Assembly (NCBI RefSeq): GCF_000512205.2
Contig: NZ_CP006644.1
Location: 3,342,520 to 3,406,519, forward strand
Direction of reading: 5' to 3'
From: Sphingomonas sanxanigenens DSM 19645 = NX02
GTDB taxonomy: Bacteria > Pseudomonadota > Alphaproteobacteria > Sphingomonadales > Sphingomonadaceae
DNA: 64,000 bases
Made by a program: the position numbers and the translations under genes. Position 1 is the stretch's first letter; every line of letters starts with the position of its first letter. This document shows, piece after piece, positions 55,180 to 63,918 of this stretch. A model generated the notes under the pieces. That model searched no databases, was not told the origin of the DNA, and saw nothing but the letters and a program-made list of their open reading frames with translations.

Positions 55180-56472
55180 TTGCCCGCGGCAAACCCCTCT
55201 AATCCCTCCAATGTGCCCCCGAACGACACCCAGCGGACCATCGAGGCGGTCTATCGGATCGAACAGCCCCGCCTGATCGCCGGGCTGGCGCGCATGCTCC
55301 GCGACGTGAGCCTTGCCGAAGAGTTCGCGCAGGATGCTTTGCTTGCAGCGCTTGCGGAATGGCCGGCGAGCGGGATCCCCGCCAGGCCCGCCGCCTGGCT
55401 GATGGCCACCGCCAAGCGCCGCGCGCTCGATCGCATCCGCCACGATGCGATGCGCGCCCGCAAGCAGGAGGAGATCGTTCGCGCGATGGACGCGGCGGAG
55501 GATGGCGGGTTCGGCGCCGTCGAGGCGGCGATCGACGACGAGATCGGCGACGAGCTGCTCGCGCTGATTTTCACCGCCTGCCACCCGATCCTCTCACCCG
55601 ATGCCCGCGCCGCGCTGACCTTGCGGCTGATCGGCGGGCTGACCGTGCCCGAGATCGCCCGCGCCTTCCTGAGCGCCGAGGCGACGATCGCGCAGCGCAT
55701 CGTCCGCGCCAAGAAGACGATTGCCGCCGCCGGGCTCGATTTCGAGGTGCCGCGCGGCGCCGCGCGCGCGGCGCGGCTCGCAGCGGTGCTCGAGGTCGTC
55801 TACCTGATCTTCAACGAGGGCTATGCGGCGACCGCGGGCGACGACCTGGTCCGCCCCGGCCTGTGCGCCGATGCGCAGCGGCTGGGCCGCATCCTCGCCG
55901 ATCTCGCGCCGGAGGAACCCGAAGTCCACGGCCTGCTCGCGCTGATGGAGATCCAGGCATCCCGCCTGCGCGCGCGCACCGCGCCCGACGGATCGGTGGT
56001 GCCGCTGCCCGAACAGCATCGCGGGATGTGGGATCGGTTGCTGATCCGCCGCGGGCTGGCGGCGCTCGCTCGCGCCGAAGCGCTGGGTGGAGCCGACGGC
56101 ATCTACGCGCTGCAGGCCAGCCTCGCCGCCTGCCATGCCCGCGCGGCGCATGCCGACGAGACCGACTGGCGGCAGATCGCGGCGCTCTACGACAGGCTGC
56201 TCGTCCGCCTCCCCTCCCCCATCGTCGCGCTCAACCGCGCGATCGCGATCGGGATGGCGTTCGGCCCCGAGGTCGGGCTGGTCGTGCTCGAAGCGCTGGC
56301 GGACGAGCCGATCCTCGCCGGCTATGCGCCGTTGCCCGCCGCGCGCGGCGACATGCTGGCGCGCTCGGGCCGGCCGGAGGAGGCCCGCACCGCGTTCGAG
56401 CAGGCGGCTTCGCTCACCCGCAACGCTGCCGAGCAGCGCCATTTGCTGGCGCGCGCCGCCGCCTGCGCGTGA
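55180..56472 (+). CDS. RNA polymerase sigma factor, ECF42 type (DUF6596)
   Basis: A 430-residue ECF sigma factor. Region 2 is in RIEQPRLIAGLARMLRDVSLAEEFAQDALLAAL, region 4 in LTLRLIGGLTVPEIARAFL and IAQRIVRAKKTI, and then a long C-terminal helical/TPR-like extension (about 190-430; FNEGY near 210), the hallmark of ECF42, where it replaces an anti-sigma factor in control. Start is a TTG at 55180 backed by GGAGGGG; a GTG at 55213 would give MPPNDTQRTIEAVY, which also fits the family. Overlaps the methyltransferase GTG. Confidence 0.92.
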   Translation: MPAANPSNPSNVPPNDTQRTIEAVYRIEQPRLIAGLARMLRDVSLAEEFAQDALLAALAEWPASGIPARPAAWLMATAKRRALDRIRHDAMRARKQEEIVRAMDAAEDGGFGAVEAAIDDEIGDELLALIFTACHPILSPDARAALTLRLIGGLTVPEIARAFLSAEATIAQRIVRAKKTIAAAGLDFEVPRGAARAARLAAVLEVVYLIFNEGYAATAGDDLVRPGLCADAQRLGRILADLAPEEPEVHGLLALMEIQASRLRARTAPDGSVVPLPEQHRGMWDRLLIRRGLAALARAEALGGADGIYALQASLAACHARAAHADETDWRQIAALYDRLLVRLPSPIVALNRAIAIGMAFGPEVGLVVLEALADEPILAGYAPLPAARGDMLARSGRPEEARTAFEQAASLTRNAAEQRHLLARAAACA

Positions 56473-57110
56473 CGCTCGACGACGCGGCAGTCGCCGCCTT
56501 CATCACCGCCAACCTGCCGCTGGTCGAGACGCCCGGCATACCCGAAATCCGGCTGCATCAGGCCGCGCCCACCAGCGGGCTGCACCGGCTGGCGGCGGGG
56601 ACCAAGACGTTCGCCTCGCCCTATTGGGCCTATCGCTGGGGTGGCGGGCTCGCGCTCGCGCGGCATGTGCTGGATCGGCCGGAGAGCGTCGCCGGGCGGC
56701 GCGTGCTCGATCTCGGCGCGGGTTCGGGGCTGGTCGGGATCGCGGCGGCTCTGGCCGGCGCGGCGGAGGTGCGCGCGGTGGACGTCGATCGCCACGCGAC
56801 GATCGCCGCCGGGCTCAATGCCGTGGCGAACGGCGTCCGCATCGCGGCGGAGACCGGCGATCTCACGCGCGGCGGGGCGCCGGATACCGGACTGATCCTG
56901 GTCGGCGACCTTTTCTATGCGCCGGCATTGGCGCGGCGGGTGACGCGCTTCCTCGATCGCTGCGTCGGGGCGGGGATCGACGTGCTGGTCGGCGATCCGG
57001 CGCGGGCGCATCTGGCGCTGTCGCGGCTGGAGGAGATCGGCCGCTATGCGGTGACAGAGACCGGCGTATCGAAACCAGGTTTCGTCTATCGCTATCGCGC
57101 GAAGGATTAA
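56469..57110 (+). CDS. SAM-dependent methyltransferase (PrmA/ETFB-methyltransferase-like)
   Basis: A 213-residue class I methyltransferase. SAM loop VLDLGAGSGLVGIAAALAGA (about 79-98) follows PYWAYRWGGGLALARHVLD, and post-loop LVGDLFYAP stands where lysine methyltransferases of the L11/ETFB type have D-x-F/Y-Y. It may methylate a protein lysine. The GTG overlaps the sigma-factor stop (GTGA); its TAA overlaps the stop of the convergent MFS gene within TTAA. Confidence 0.85.
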   Translation: MTLDDAAVAAFITANLPLVETPGIPEIRLHQAAPTSGLHRLAAGTKTFASPYWAYRWGGGLALARHVLDRPESVAGRRVLDLGAGSGLVGIAAALAGAAEVRAVDVDRHATIAAGLNAVANGVRIAAETGDLTRGGAPDTGLILVGDLFYAPALARRVTRFLDRCVGAGIDVLVGDPARAHLALSRLEEIGRYAVTETGVSKPGFVYRYRAKD

Positions 57111-58430
57111 GCCGCCGCGACTGCCCGCGCAGGCGCCACGCTGGCCGCCCGCCGCCGCCCGTGCCCCAGCACCACCAGCGCCGCGAGCCCGCACAGCACC
57201 GGCGGCAGCGCATAGGCCAGCCGGATCGCCCAAAGATTGGCCTCGGCGGCAGCGCCCGTCGCGCTAGTGCCGCCGATCGCGGCCAGCGCCGCCCAGGCCC
57301 CCAGCCCCATCGCCAGTTTCAAGGTGATGTTGCTCACCGAATAGCAGCTCGCGCCCTGGCGCAGTCCGGTGAGTGCAGCGGCGCGGGTGATTTCGGAGAC
57401 CATCGTCCGCAGCAGCAGATAGTCGACGCCCATGAACAGGCTGCGCGCGATCAGGAAGAGGATGGCGGGAGCGACGTGCCCTGCAGGCAGCAGCAGCGCC
57501 AGCGGCATCACCGCGACCTGCCAGCCATAGCCCAGCGCCAGCAGGCGGCGATGCCCGATGCGGCCGGCGAGCTTGCCCCATAGCGGCAAGGTGAGCAGCG
57601 GCACCGCCGATTGCGCGAGCAACAGGCTGCTCGCCCAGCCCTCCAGCGCCAACCCGCGTTCGATGAAGAGCAGGAAGGTGGCGAACATCGCCGAATCCGA
57701 CAGGCCGGCGAACAGGTAGAGCAGGAGCACCGGGTGCAGCGCCCGCGTGCGCAGGATCTGCCAGAACAGCCGCAGCGGGTTGCCGAGTTCCGCACGACGA
57801 TCGTCGGCGATCACCGGTTCGGCGACGAAGCGCAGCACCATCGCCATCGAGAAGGGCGCGAACAGGATCAGCGTCAGCCCGAGCGCCGCGACCTGCCCTT
57901 CCCGCCCGATGCCGAGCATCCGTTCGAGCAGCGCCGGCAGCAAGAGGATGGCGATGCCGCCCGCCACCGCGAACCAGGTCTTTGCGCCGATGATGCGCAG
58001 CCGTTCCGCCGCGTCGCGGCCGAGTTCGAGCGCCCAGCCGCCATGCGGCGTGACCATCATCATGTAGCCGAGATGGAGCAGCAGGCAGGCGGCGATCAAG
58101 GTCGCCGGCCCCGTCCACGGCCATATGAAGAAGCTGCCGAGCGCACCGATGACGATCAGCGGCGTGCCCGCCGCCAACCAAGGCCGGCGATGACCGTAGC
58201 GGGTTGGGAAACGGTCGCTCGCCCAGCCGATCAGCGGATCGACCAGGCTGTCGAACAGCCGCGCCGCCATCAGCACGAACCCGGCGACGCCCAGCGACAG
58301 GCCAAGCGTGGTCGAGGAAATTGGGCAGATAGACGCGCCACGCCGTCTCGATCGTCTGCACGACGACCATCGGCAGTGAGAATGCGACAAGCCCGATCAG
58401 GCTCAGCCGCTCGGCCGATTCGCTCCGCAC
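57107..58430 (-). pseudogene. MFS transporter, GPH sugar-symporter type, with a +1 frameshift
   Basis: A 12-helix transporter of about 440 residues broken by one extra base. The first 39 codons (GTG at 58430, SD AAAGGGG) read RLSLIGLVAFSLPMVVVQTI and WRVYLPNFL. From TTLGLSLGVAGFVLMAARLF onward the frame moves by one, giving RLFDSLVDPLIGWASDRFPTRYG, the GPH-family loop. Dropping the G of the minus strand at 58312 restores N-F-L-T-T-L-G-L-S. Either a recent inactivation or a sequencing error; the remaining 400 codons show no other stop. Downstream of the double-TetR gene on the same strand. Confidence 0.8.
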
Positions 58431-58493
58431 GGTGGCGCCCCTTTCGAGCGCGCGCTGTGACGATCCCCTGTGACGGGGGTATGACGCGGCGGT

Positions 58494-59696
58494 TCAGCTC
58501 GCGCCGGCGTCCAGGCGCGCGAGCACGGGCGCATAGTCGCTATCCGGGCCCGGCACGCGGCCCGAGCAGATGAGCGCACGGTTGCGGCCGCTGGCGAAGG
58601 CCGAGATGATCGCACCGTCGATCACCGACGCGGGACGGTTCGCCCCGAGCATCCCCTGCAGCATCCGGCCCGAGGTTCTCCCGCGCAGATAGCGCAGCCG
58701 CGCCGCGAAGGGCTGCAGCGCCGGGTTGCGTGCACAGGCCATGAACAATTCCTCCGTAGCGAGCATGTGCGCGCGTTGCGGCAACAGGCCGCCGAGCGCG
58801 GCGAGCGCCTCCGCGCGGCTCGGCAGCGGCGCATCGAGACCGCTTTCCTGCGTCATCCGGCGGTAGATCGCCTCGAACGCGCCCTGCAGCAGTTCGGCGC
58901 TGGTGCGAAACTTGTAGGAGACGACGCCGAGGGTCACACCCGCTTCCGCCGCCACGGCACGGTGGGTAAGCCCGGCCACCCCGCGCGCGGCGATCGTCCG
59001 CGCCGCCGCCGCCGCGACCGCATCGGCCACCGCATCGTCGCGCGGTGGTGGCGGCAGCAGGTCGTCGGCATCGGCACGGGCGCGTTCGAACCAGGGCGCC
59101 ATCGTGCCGATCCGCCCATCGAGCCAACCCGCCCAACCATCGCACAGTTCGGCGAGCGCGGCCCGGTCCACCGGGCGGCGCCAGCGCAGCAGATGCATGC
59201 CCGTAACACCGTCGAACAGCCAGGCGAGCGCGGTTGCCATGTCCGCCAGGCCCAGCCGGGCGGCAAGTTCGTCCCAGAACAGGTGCCATAGCGCGTCCCA
59301 CTTGGCCGAGCCGGCGATGTGGCGCGGATCGCGCAGCGCCGCGATCTGCGCCTCGCGCCGCGCAAAGGCGAGCGGGCGCTGCATCTCGCACCAGTCGTCG
59401 GCGAGCGCCGCGAGCAGGGGGCCGACCGCCGGGGCACCGGTTCCGATCGCAGACAATTGTTCCTCGCACCAGCGGTTCGCAGCGAGTCGCGCTGCCTGTT
59501 GCGCGTTTTCCAACAACTGTTCCAGATCGCCGAAATGATAATAGATCGAAGAGACCGGGAGCCCCGCAGCGGCGGCAAGCGGCCGCGCGGAAATCGCCGC
59601 CATACCTTCCGTCTCAAGCGCTAAAAATACCGCAGAAATCAGCTTTTCGGGCGAAGTCGGCGCCGCGGCGGCTGGCGGCAGAGGTGTATCGGGCAT
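58494..59696 (-). CDS. Transcriptional regulator with two TetR-type DNA-binding domains
   Basis: A 400-residue protein made of two TetR units. First HTH: residues about 17-62 (ISARPLAAAAGLPVSSIYYHFGDLEQLLE), with a helical ligand-type domain to about 210. Second HTH: about 222-272 (GLTHRAVAAEAGVTLGVVSYKFRTSAELL), with its own C-terminal helical domain. Normal TetR proteins are about 200 residues and bind as dimers; this would be a covalent pseudo-dimer. AGGAAGAT before the ATG at 59696 sets the start. Divergent from the TonB receptor and followed by the MFS gene. Confidence 0.88.
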   Translation of the reverse strand: MPDTPLPPAAAAPTSPEKLISAVFLALETEGMAAISARPLAAAAGLPVSSIYYHFGDLEQLLENAQQAARLAANRWCEEQLSAIGTGAPAVGPLLAALADDWCEMQRPLAFARREAQIAALRDPRHIAGSAKWDALWHLFWDELAARLGLADMATALAWLFDGVTGMHLLRWRRPVDRAALAELCDGWAGWLDGRIGTMAPWFERARADADDLLPPPPRDDAVADAVAAAAARTIAARGVAGLTHRAVAAEAGVTLGVVSYKFRTSAELLQGAFEAIYRRMTQESGLDAPLPSRAEALAALGGLLPQRAHMLATEELFMACARNPALQPFAARLRYLRGRTSGRMLQGMLGANRPASVIDGAIISAFASGRNRALICSGRVPGPDSDYAPVLARLDAGAS

Positions 59697-59744
59697 CGGA
59701 TCTTCCTGTGTCTCGGCGCGCATCATCGTTCGATCGGCGCCAGG

Positions 59745-59778
59745 ATACAAGTGTCACAGAGCTTACATACAAACGTTC
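59745..59778. promoter_or_regulatory. Direct-repeat operator candidate between double-TetR and TonB receptor genes
   Basis: ATACAAGTGTC (59745-59755) and ATACAAACGTTC (59767-59778) are spaced 22 bp start to start, about two helical turns. ATACAAACGTT resembles half of a TetR-type palindrome. A direct repeat suits a one-chain protein with two HTHs. It lies 34 bp before the receptor ATG. Confidence 0.45.
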
Positions 59779-59811
59779 TAATTGCCCGCCGACTCAAAGC
59801 GGGGATCGATC

Positions 59812-62106
59812 ATGAAGCGCAGTTTTTCGACACGGATACGAACGTTCGCACTGGCCGGCGCGGCACTGTGCGCCGCCGCCCCGACGCTGGCCGCTGCGGC
59901 GGATGAAGCCGCGGCCGATGCCGCGCCCGAGCATGCGCAGCAGGATGCCGAGGGCGGCCTCGTCGACATCGTCGTCACCGCCGAGAAGCGCGAGACCAAC
60001 CTGCAGAAGACGCCGATCGCGATCTCGGTGCTGGGCACGCAGGATCTCGCCAACCGCCACGTCCAGAGCCTGTCGGACCTGATGGACGGCGCCGTACCCT
60101 CGCTGCGCATCGCACCCTTCTTCTCGCGCAATTCGGCGCTGACGGTCGGGATCCGCGGCATCGTGCCGTTCGACGCCAACCAGCCGAGCCGCGACTCCGG
60201 CGTCGGCGTCTATATCGACGGCGTCTATCTCGGCCGTTCGCAGGGCCTCGGCATGGCGCTGATGGACGTCGAGCGCATCGAGGTGCTGAAAGGCCCGCAG
60301 GGCACGTTGTTCGGCCGCAACTCGACCGGCGGCGCGGTGAGCATCGTCACCAACAAGCCCTCGGGCGACTTCCAGCTCCGCCAGACCGTGGGCGTGCGCA
60401 ATTTCGGCGGCTATTCGAGCGAGACGCACCTCGACCTGCCGTCCTTCGCCGGGATCAGCCTGAAGTTCGACGGGCTCATCTCCAAGCGTGACGGCACGGT
60501 GAAGAACACGCTTGCCGACGAGAAGGATTTCAACGCCTTCGACCGTCGCGGCATCCACGGCGCCGCGCTGTGGGAACCCAGCAGCCGCTTCAGCGCGCAG
60601 CTCGATGCCGATTACACCTATGACGTCACCACGCCCTATTACGTCCAGCTGCTCAACAAGAACCCGGCGGCGCCGGCGCTGGCACCGATCGTGCAGGTGC
60701 AGCCGGATCGGGCGAAGACGGTGGATATCGGCGTGCCGCAGCGGGGCAATGTCGGCGAGACCTGGGGCATCGGCCTGCACATGAACTTCAACGCGTCGGA
60801 CGGGCTCGAGCTGCGCTCGATCACGTCCTACCGCCATCTCGAGCAGGACCAGTGGGACAATGGCATCGGCGCCCATGCCGGCGTGTTCCGGCCCAACGCC
60901 AATTTCGCGCGCTACAGCCTCGCCTCGCTGCGGCAGGAACAGTTCAGCCAGGAACTGCAGGCGCTCGGCAGCGTCGGCCGGCTCGATTATGTCGGCGGCC
61001 TTTATTATTATCACGAGTCTGGCGACGACGACGCCTGGAGCCCCAACACGATGCGTTGGAATGCCGACGGCACCGCCGCCACGCCGCTGCCGTCGCTGGA
61101 AGCCGGCGCCACCGGCCCCTTCCCGGACCGTGCGAGCACCGCGAAGGCGGACAGCTATGCGGTGTTCGGCCAGGCGACCTGGACGCCGCCGGTGCTGGAC
61201 GACATGCTGAAACTGACGGTCGGCGGCCGCTACACGCATGACGACAAGAGCGGCCGGCTCTACAAGGTCAACGGCGCCGACGCACCCTATAGCTTCACCT
61301 TCACCGCCGACCGTTTCGATCCGCAGGTGACGGTGGCGTTCGATCCGAGCAACGCCGTGCAGCTCTATGGCAAATGGGGCACCGCTTATCGCGCCGGCGG
61401 CGCCAATTCGCGCTCGCTCACCTATCGCGCGTTCGGGCCGGAGAAGGTCTCCACCTTCGAGGCGGGGATGAAGTCCAGCTTCTGGGATCGCCGCGGCCGC
61501 TTCAACATCGCTGCCTATACGACCCGCTACACCGACATCCAGATCGACTTCAGCGCGACCAATCTCGACAACAGCAACCGCACCACGCTGGAAACCGTCA
61601 ATGCCCCGGGTCATGGCACGATCCAGGGCATCGAGGTGGACGCCTCGATCGCACCGGTGCGCGGCCTGACGATCTCGGCGGGCTATGCCTATACCCACGG
61701 CGATCTGCCGCAGGCGGCCAATCCGTTCCGCGCCGGCGCGATCCAGGACGTGTTCGTGGTCTACACCCCCGAACATGCCGGCAGCGCCTCGATCGACTAC
61801 ACGGTGCCGGTGGCCGGCGACACCGTGATCCGCGCGCATCTCGATGCCAATGTGGCGGAAGGCTATCGCGCGCTTTCGGGCGAGGACACGATGACCGACA
61901 GCTCGTTCGTGGTGAACGGCCGGCTCTCGGTTGCCGGCATCTCGCTGACCCGCGGCGCCAATCTCGAACTGTCGCTGTGGTCGCGCAACCTGTTCAACGA
62001 ACAGCATCTCTTCCTGCGCAGCGCCGCTGCCTACGCCGCTGGCGGCGATTACGGCATCTTCAACGAACCGCGCACCTTCGGCCTCGACGGCACGATCCGC
62101 TTCTGA
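59812..62106 (+). CDS. TonB-dependent receptor
   Basis: A 764-residue outer-membrane receptor: signal peptide (about 1-29, ..PTLAAAA), TonB box VDIVVTAEKRETNLQKTPIA, plug with GVYIDGVYLGRSQG and VERIEVLKGPQGTLFGRNSTGGAVSIVT, barrel ending GLDGTIRF. This FecA/iron-complex-outer-membrane style sequence is common in sphingomonad catabolic loci. Start at ATG 59812 (MKRSFSTRI), with GCGGGGA upstream. Followed 20 bp later by the phosphatase-like gene, and controlled presumably by the divergent TetR protein. Confidence 0.94.
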   Translation: MKRSFSTRIRTFALAGAALCAAAPTLAAAADEAAADAAPEHAQQDAEGGLVDIVVTAEKRETNLQKTPIAISVLGTQDLANRHVQSLSDLMDGAVPSLRIAPFFSRNSALTVGIRGIVPFDANQPSRDSGVGVYIDGVYLGRSQGLGMALMDVERIEVLKGPQGTLFGRNSTGGAVSIVTNKPSGDFQLRQTVGVRNFGGYSSETHLDLPSFAGISLKFDGLISKRDGTVKNTLADEKDFNAFDRRGIHGAALWEPSSRFSAQLDADYTYDVTTPYYVQLLNKNPAAPALAPIVQVQPDRAKTVDIGVPQRGNVGETWGIGLHMNFNASDGLELRSITSYRHLEQDQWDNGIGAHAGVFRPNANFARYSLASLRQEQFSQELQALGSVGRLDYVGGLYYYHESGDDDAWSPNTMRWNADGTAATPLPSLEAGATGPFPDRASTAKADSYAVFGQATWTPPVLDDMLKLTVGGRYTHDDKSGRLYKVNGADAPYSFTFTADRFDPQVTVAFDPSNAVQLYGKWGTAYRAGGANSRSLTYRAFGPEKVSTFEAGMKSSFWDRRGRFNIAAYTTRYTDIQIDFSATNLDNSNRTTLETVNAPGHGTIQGIEVDASIAPVRGLTISAGYAYTHGDLPQAANPFRAGAIQDVFVVYTPEHAGSASIDYTVPVAGDTVIRAHLDANVAEGYRALSGEDTMTDSSFVVNGRLSVAGISLTRGANLELSLWSRNLFNEQHLFLRSAAAYAAGGDYGIFNEPRTFGLDGTIRF

Positions 62107-62126
62107 TCCTTTGGGAGTTCCTGACC

Positions 62127-62993
62127 ATGCGTAACCTCAAATTCGCCAGCGCGCTCGGTGCGCTCGCCCTCCTCGCCGCCGGCGTCGCGACGAGCCTGCC
62201 GGTCGATGCCCGCGCGCCGGCGCAGGCCGCGCCCGCACACCCGCGCCTGCTGCCGCTGGAAGGCGGCCAGAATTTCCGCGATCTCGGCGGCTATCGTACC
62301 CGCAACGGCAAGACGGTGCGCTGGGGCGTGCTGTACCGCTCGGGCGCGATGAACGCGCTCACCGCCAACGACTATGCCTATCTGGACAGGATCGGCGTCC
62401 GCACGGTCTGCGATTTCCGCAGCACCGCCGAGCGCGATGCGGCGCCGGTGCGCTGGCCGGGCGGTCAGACGCCGACCATATTTGCGGACGATTATGTGCT
62501 CGATATGGGCGGCATGGACTTCCGCGCCGCGGCAAGCTGGTCCGCCGAGGATGCAAAGCGCAAGATGGCAGCGCTGTATCCGCACCTGCTCGACCAGTTC
62601 AACGGCCAGTATCGCCGTATGTTCGCGCAGCTGCTGGCGGGCAACGTACCGCTCGCCTTCAACTGTTCGGCGGGCAAGGATCGCACCGGCGTCGCCGCCG
62701 CGCTGATCCTGACCGCGCTCGATGTGCCGCGCGAAACGGCAATCGCCGATTATCTGCTTTCGAACCGATACTTCGACCCGAAGAAGGCCATGGCGAGCGA
62801 CCCATCGACCGCGGCCTGGACGAAGCTGCCGCCGGCGGTGGTGAACGCGTTCATGGGCGTCGACCGTGCCTATATCGAGGCGGTTTTCAAGGTGATCGAC
62901 ACGCATCCCGGTGGTGCCAGGGCCTATCTGCGCGACAGGCTCGGGCTGGGCGATGCCGAGTTGAAGCAGCTTCGGGCGCGCTACACCGCCTGA
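62127..62993 (+). CDS. Exported tyrosine-phosphatase-like enzyme (Y_phosphatase3 type)
   Basis: A 288-residue protein with a signal peptide (about 1-29, ..LPVDARA). NFRDLGGYRT (49-58) and FRSTAER are typical of the family, and the P-loop is NCSAGKDRTG with nucleophile C180 and R186; the usual His before Cys is Asn (N179). Relatives hydrolyse phosphotyrosine or phosphoinositides. Being exported and co-transcribed with a TonB receptor, it may strip phosphate from the imported ligand in the periplasm. GGGAG precedes the ATG. Confidence 0.88.
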   Translation: MRNLKFASALGALALLAAGVATSLPVDARAPAQAAPAHPRLLPLEGGQNFRDLGGYRTRNGKTVRWGVLYRSGAMNALTANDYAYLDRIGVRTVCDFRSTAERDAAPVRWPGGQTPTIFADDYVLDMGGMDFRAAASWSAEDAKRKMAALYPHLLDQFNGQYRRMFAQLLAGNVPLAFNCSAGKDRTGVAAALILTALDVPRETAIADYLLSNRYFDPKKAMASDPSTAAWTKLPPAVVNAFMGVDRAYIEAVFKVIDTHPGGARAYLRDRLGLGDAELKQLRARYTA

Positions 62994-63003
62994 TCCCGTC
63001 TCC

Positions 63004-63038
63004 GGCAGTGCGGGAAGCCAGCCGCTTCCCGCACTGCC
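63004..63038. terminator. Perfect hairpin between convergent phosphatase and mlaA genes
   Basis: GGCAGTGCGGGAAG (63004-63017) and CTTCCCGCACTGCC (63025-63038) form a perfect 14-bp stem with a 7-nt loop, between two convergent stops. No T-run on either side; a bidirectional terminator or 3-prime stabiliser. Confidence 0.6.
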
Positions 63039-63048
63039 GAAGTCCTGC

Positions 63049-63918
63049 TCAGCGCTCGATGGGTTCGGGCGATGGCGTCCGGCCGCGAAGCGCATCGATC
63101 TCCGCCTGCCGGGTGCGGAGGTAGTTCGCGCGAACGGCCGCGTAGGGATCGTCGGCGCCCGCGCGCACGGCCTGGATCGCGCCATCGGCTTCCGCGCGCT
63201 CGTCGAGGAGGCGGAGGGTGGTCGTCGGCAGCACATAGGCCGGGTCGTTGAAGGGGCGCCCCACCGCGACCGGCAGCACCGAGAGATCGCCGATCCGCCC
63301 TACGAGATCGCGAACCGTCGTCGGCCCCATCAGCGGCAAATAGAGATAGGGTCCCGGCTTCACGCCATAATAGCCCAGGGTATAGCCGAAACCGTTGCGC
63401 CGCTGGGGAAGGTTGAACGGGGGCCGCTTCGCCATATCGAAAAGGCCGGCGACGCCGATCGTCGAATTGATCGCGAAACGCCCCAATGTTTCCGCGCTCT
63501 TGCCCGGCTTGAGTTGCAGCAGATAGTTGAGCGCGACGATCGGCTCCTGAAGATTGCCCAGCGCGTTGCGCAGCCCGCTGCGCACGGGAGATGGCACGGT
63601 GCGGCCGTAGGCACGGGCGACAGGCCCCGTAACCGCCTCGTCGACCGACTGAACGATGGCGAAGGATTCGGCATTGAGCCCCTGCAGCGGATCGCCGGCA
63701 GGCGTTCCGGGTCGCGCGGTCACGACGATCGCGCCATCCTGAGGCGGCGGCGGCTCCGCCGCCGCTTCCGGCTCGGCCATCGGCTGCGGATCCGCCCCCT
63801 CCACGGGCACCGCACTCTCCATGATCGGTGGAGATTCGGGGGCCTGGGCGGGGTCGATGACGGGAACGGCCTGCGCCCCGATCAAAGGCATCGCTATGAT
63901 CGAAGCAAGGATACTCAT
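63049..63918 (-). CDS. mlaA: MlaA/VacJ family protein without lipobox
   Basis: A 289-residue MlaA homologue, the outer-membrane part of the system returning phospholipids to the inner membrane. Family core: NALGNLQEPIVALNYLLQLKPG, GRFAINSTIGVAGLFDMA, GYYGVKPGPYLYLPLMGP and VRDLVGRIGD. The N-terminus is a plain signal (MSILASIIAMPLIGAQA) and then a Pro/Glu/Ala-rich stretch to about residue 60. There is no Cys for lipid attachment, and an in-frame stop directly precedes the ATG at 63918, so a longer lipoprotein start is ruled out. No other mla genes are in view. Confidence 0.88.
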   Translation of the reverse strand: MSILASIIAMPLIGAQAVPVIDPAQAPESPPIMESAVPVEGADPQPMAEPEAAAEPPPPQDGAIVVTARPGTPAGDPLQGLNAESFAIVQSVDEAVTGPVARAYGRTVPSPVRSGLRNALGNLQEPIVALNYLLQLKPGKSAETLGRFAINSTIGVAGLFDMAKRPPFNLPQRRNGFGYTLGYYGVKPGPYLYLPLMGPTTVRDLVGRIGDLSVLPVAVGRPFNDPAYVLPTTTLRLLDERAEADGAIQAVRAGADDPYAAVRANYLRTRQAEIDALRGRTPSPEPIER

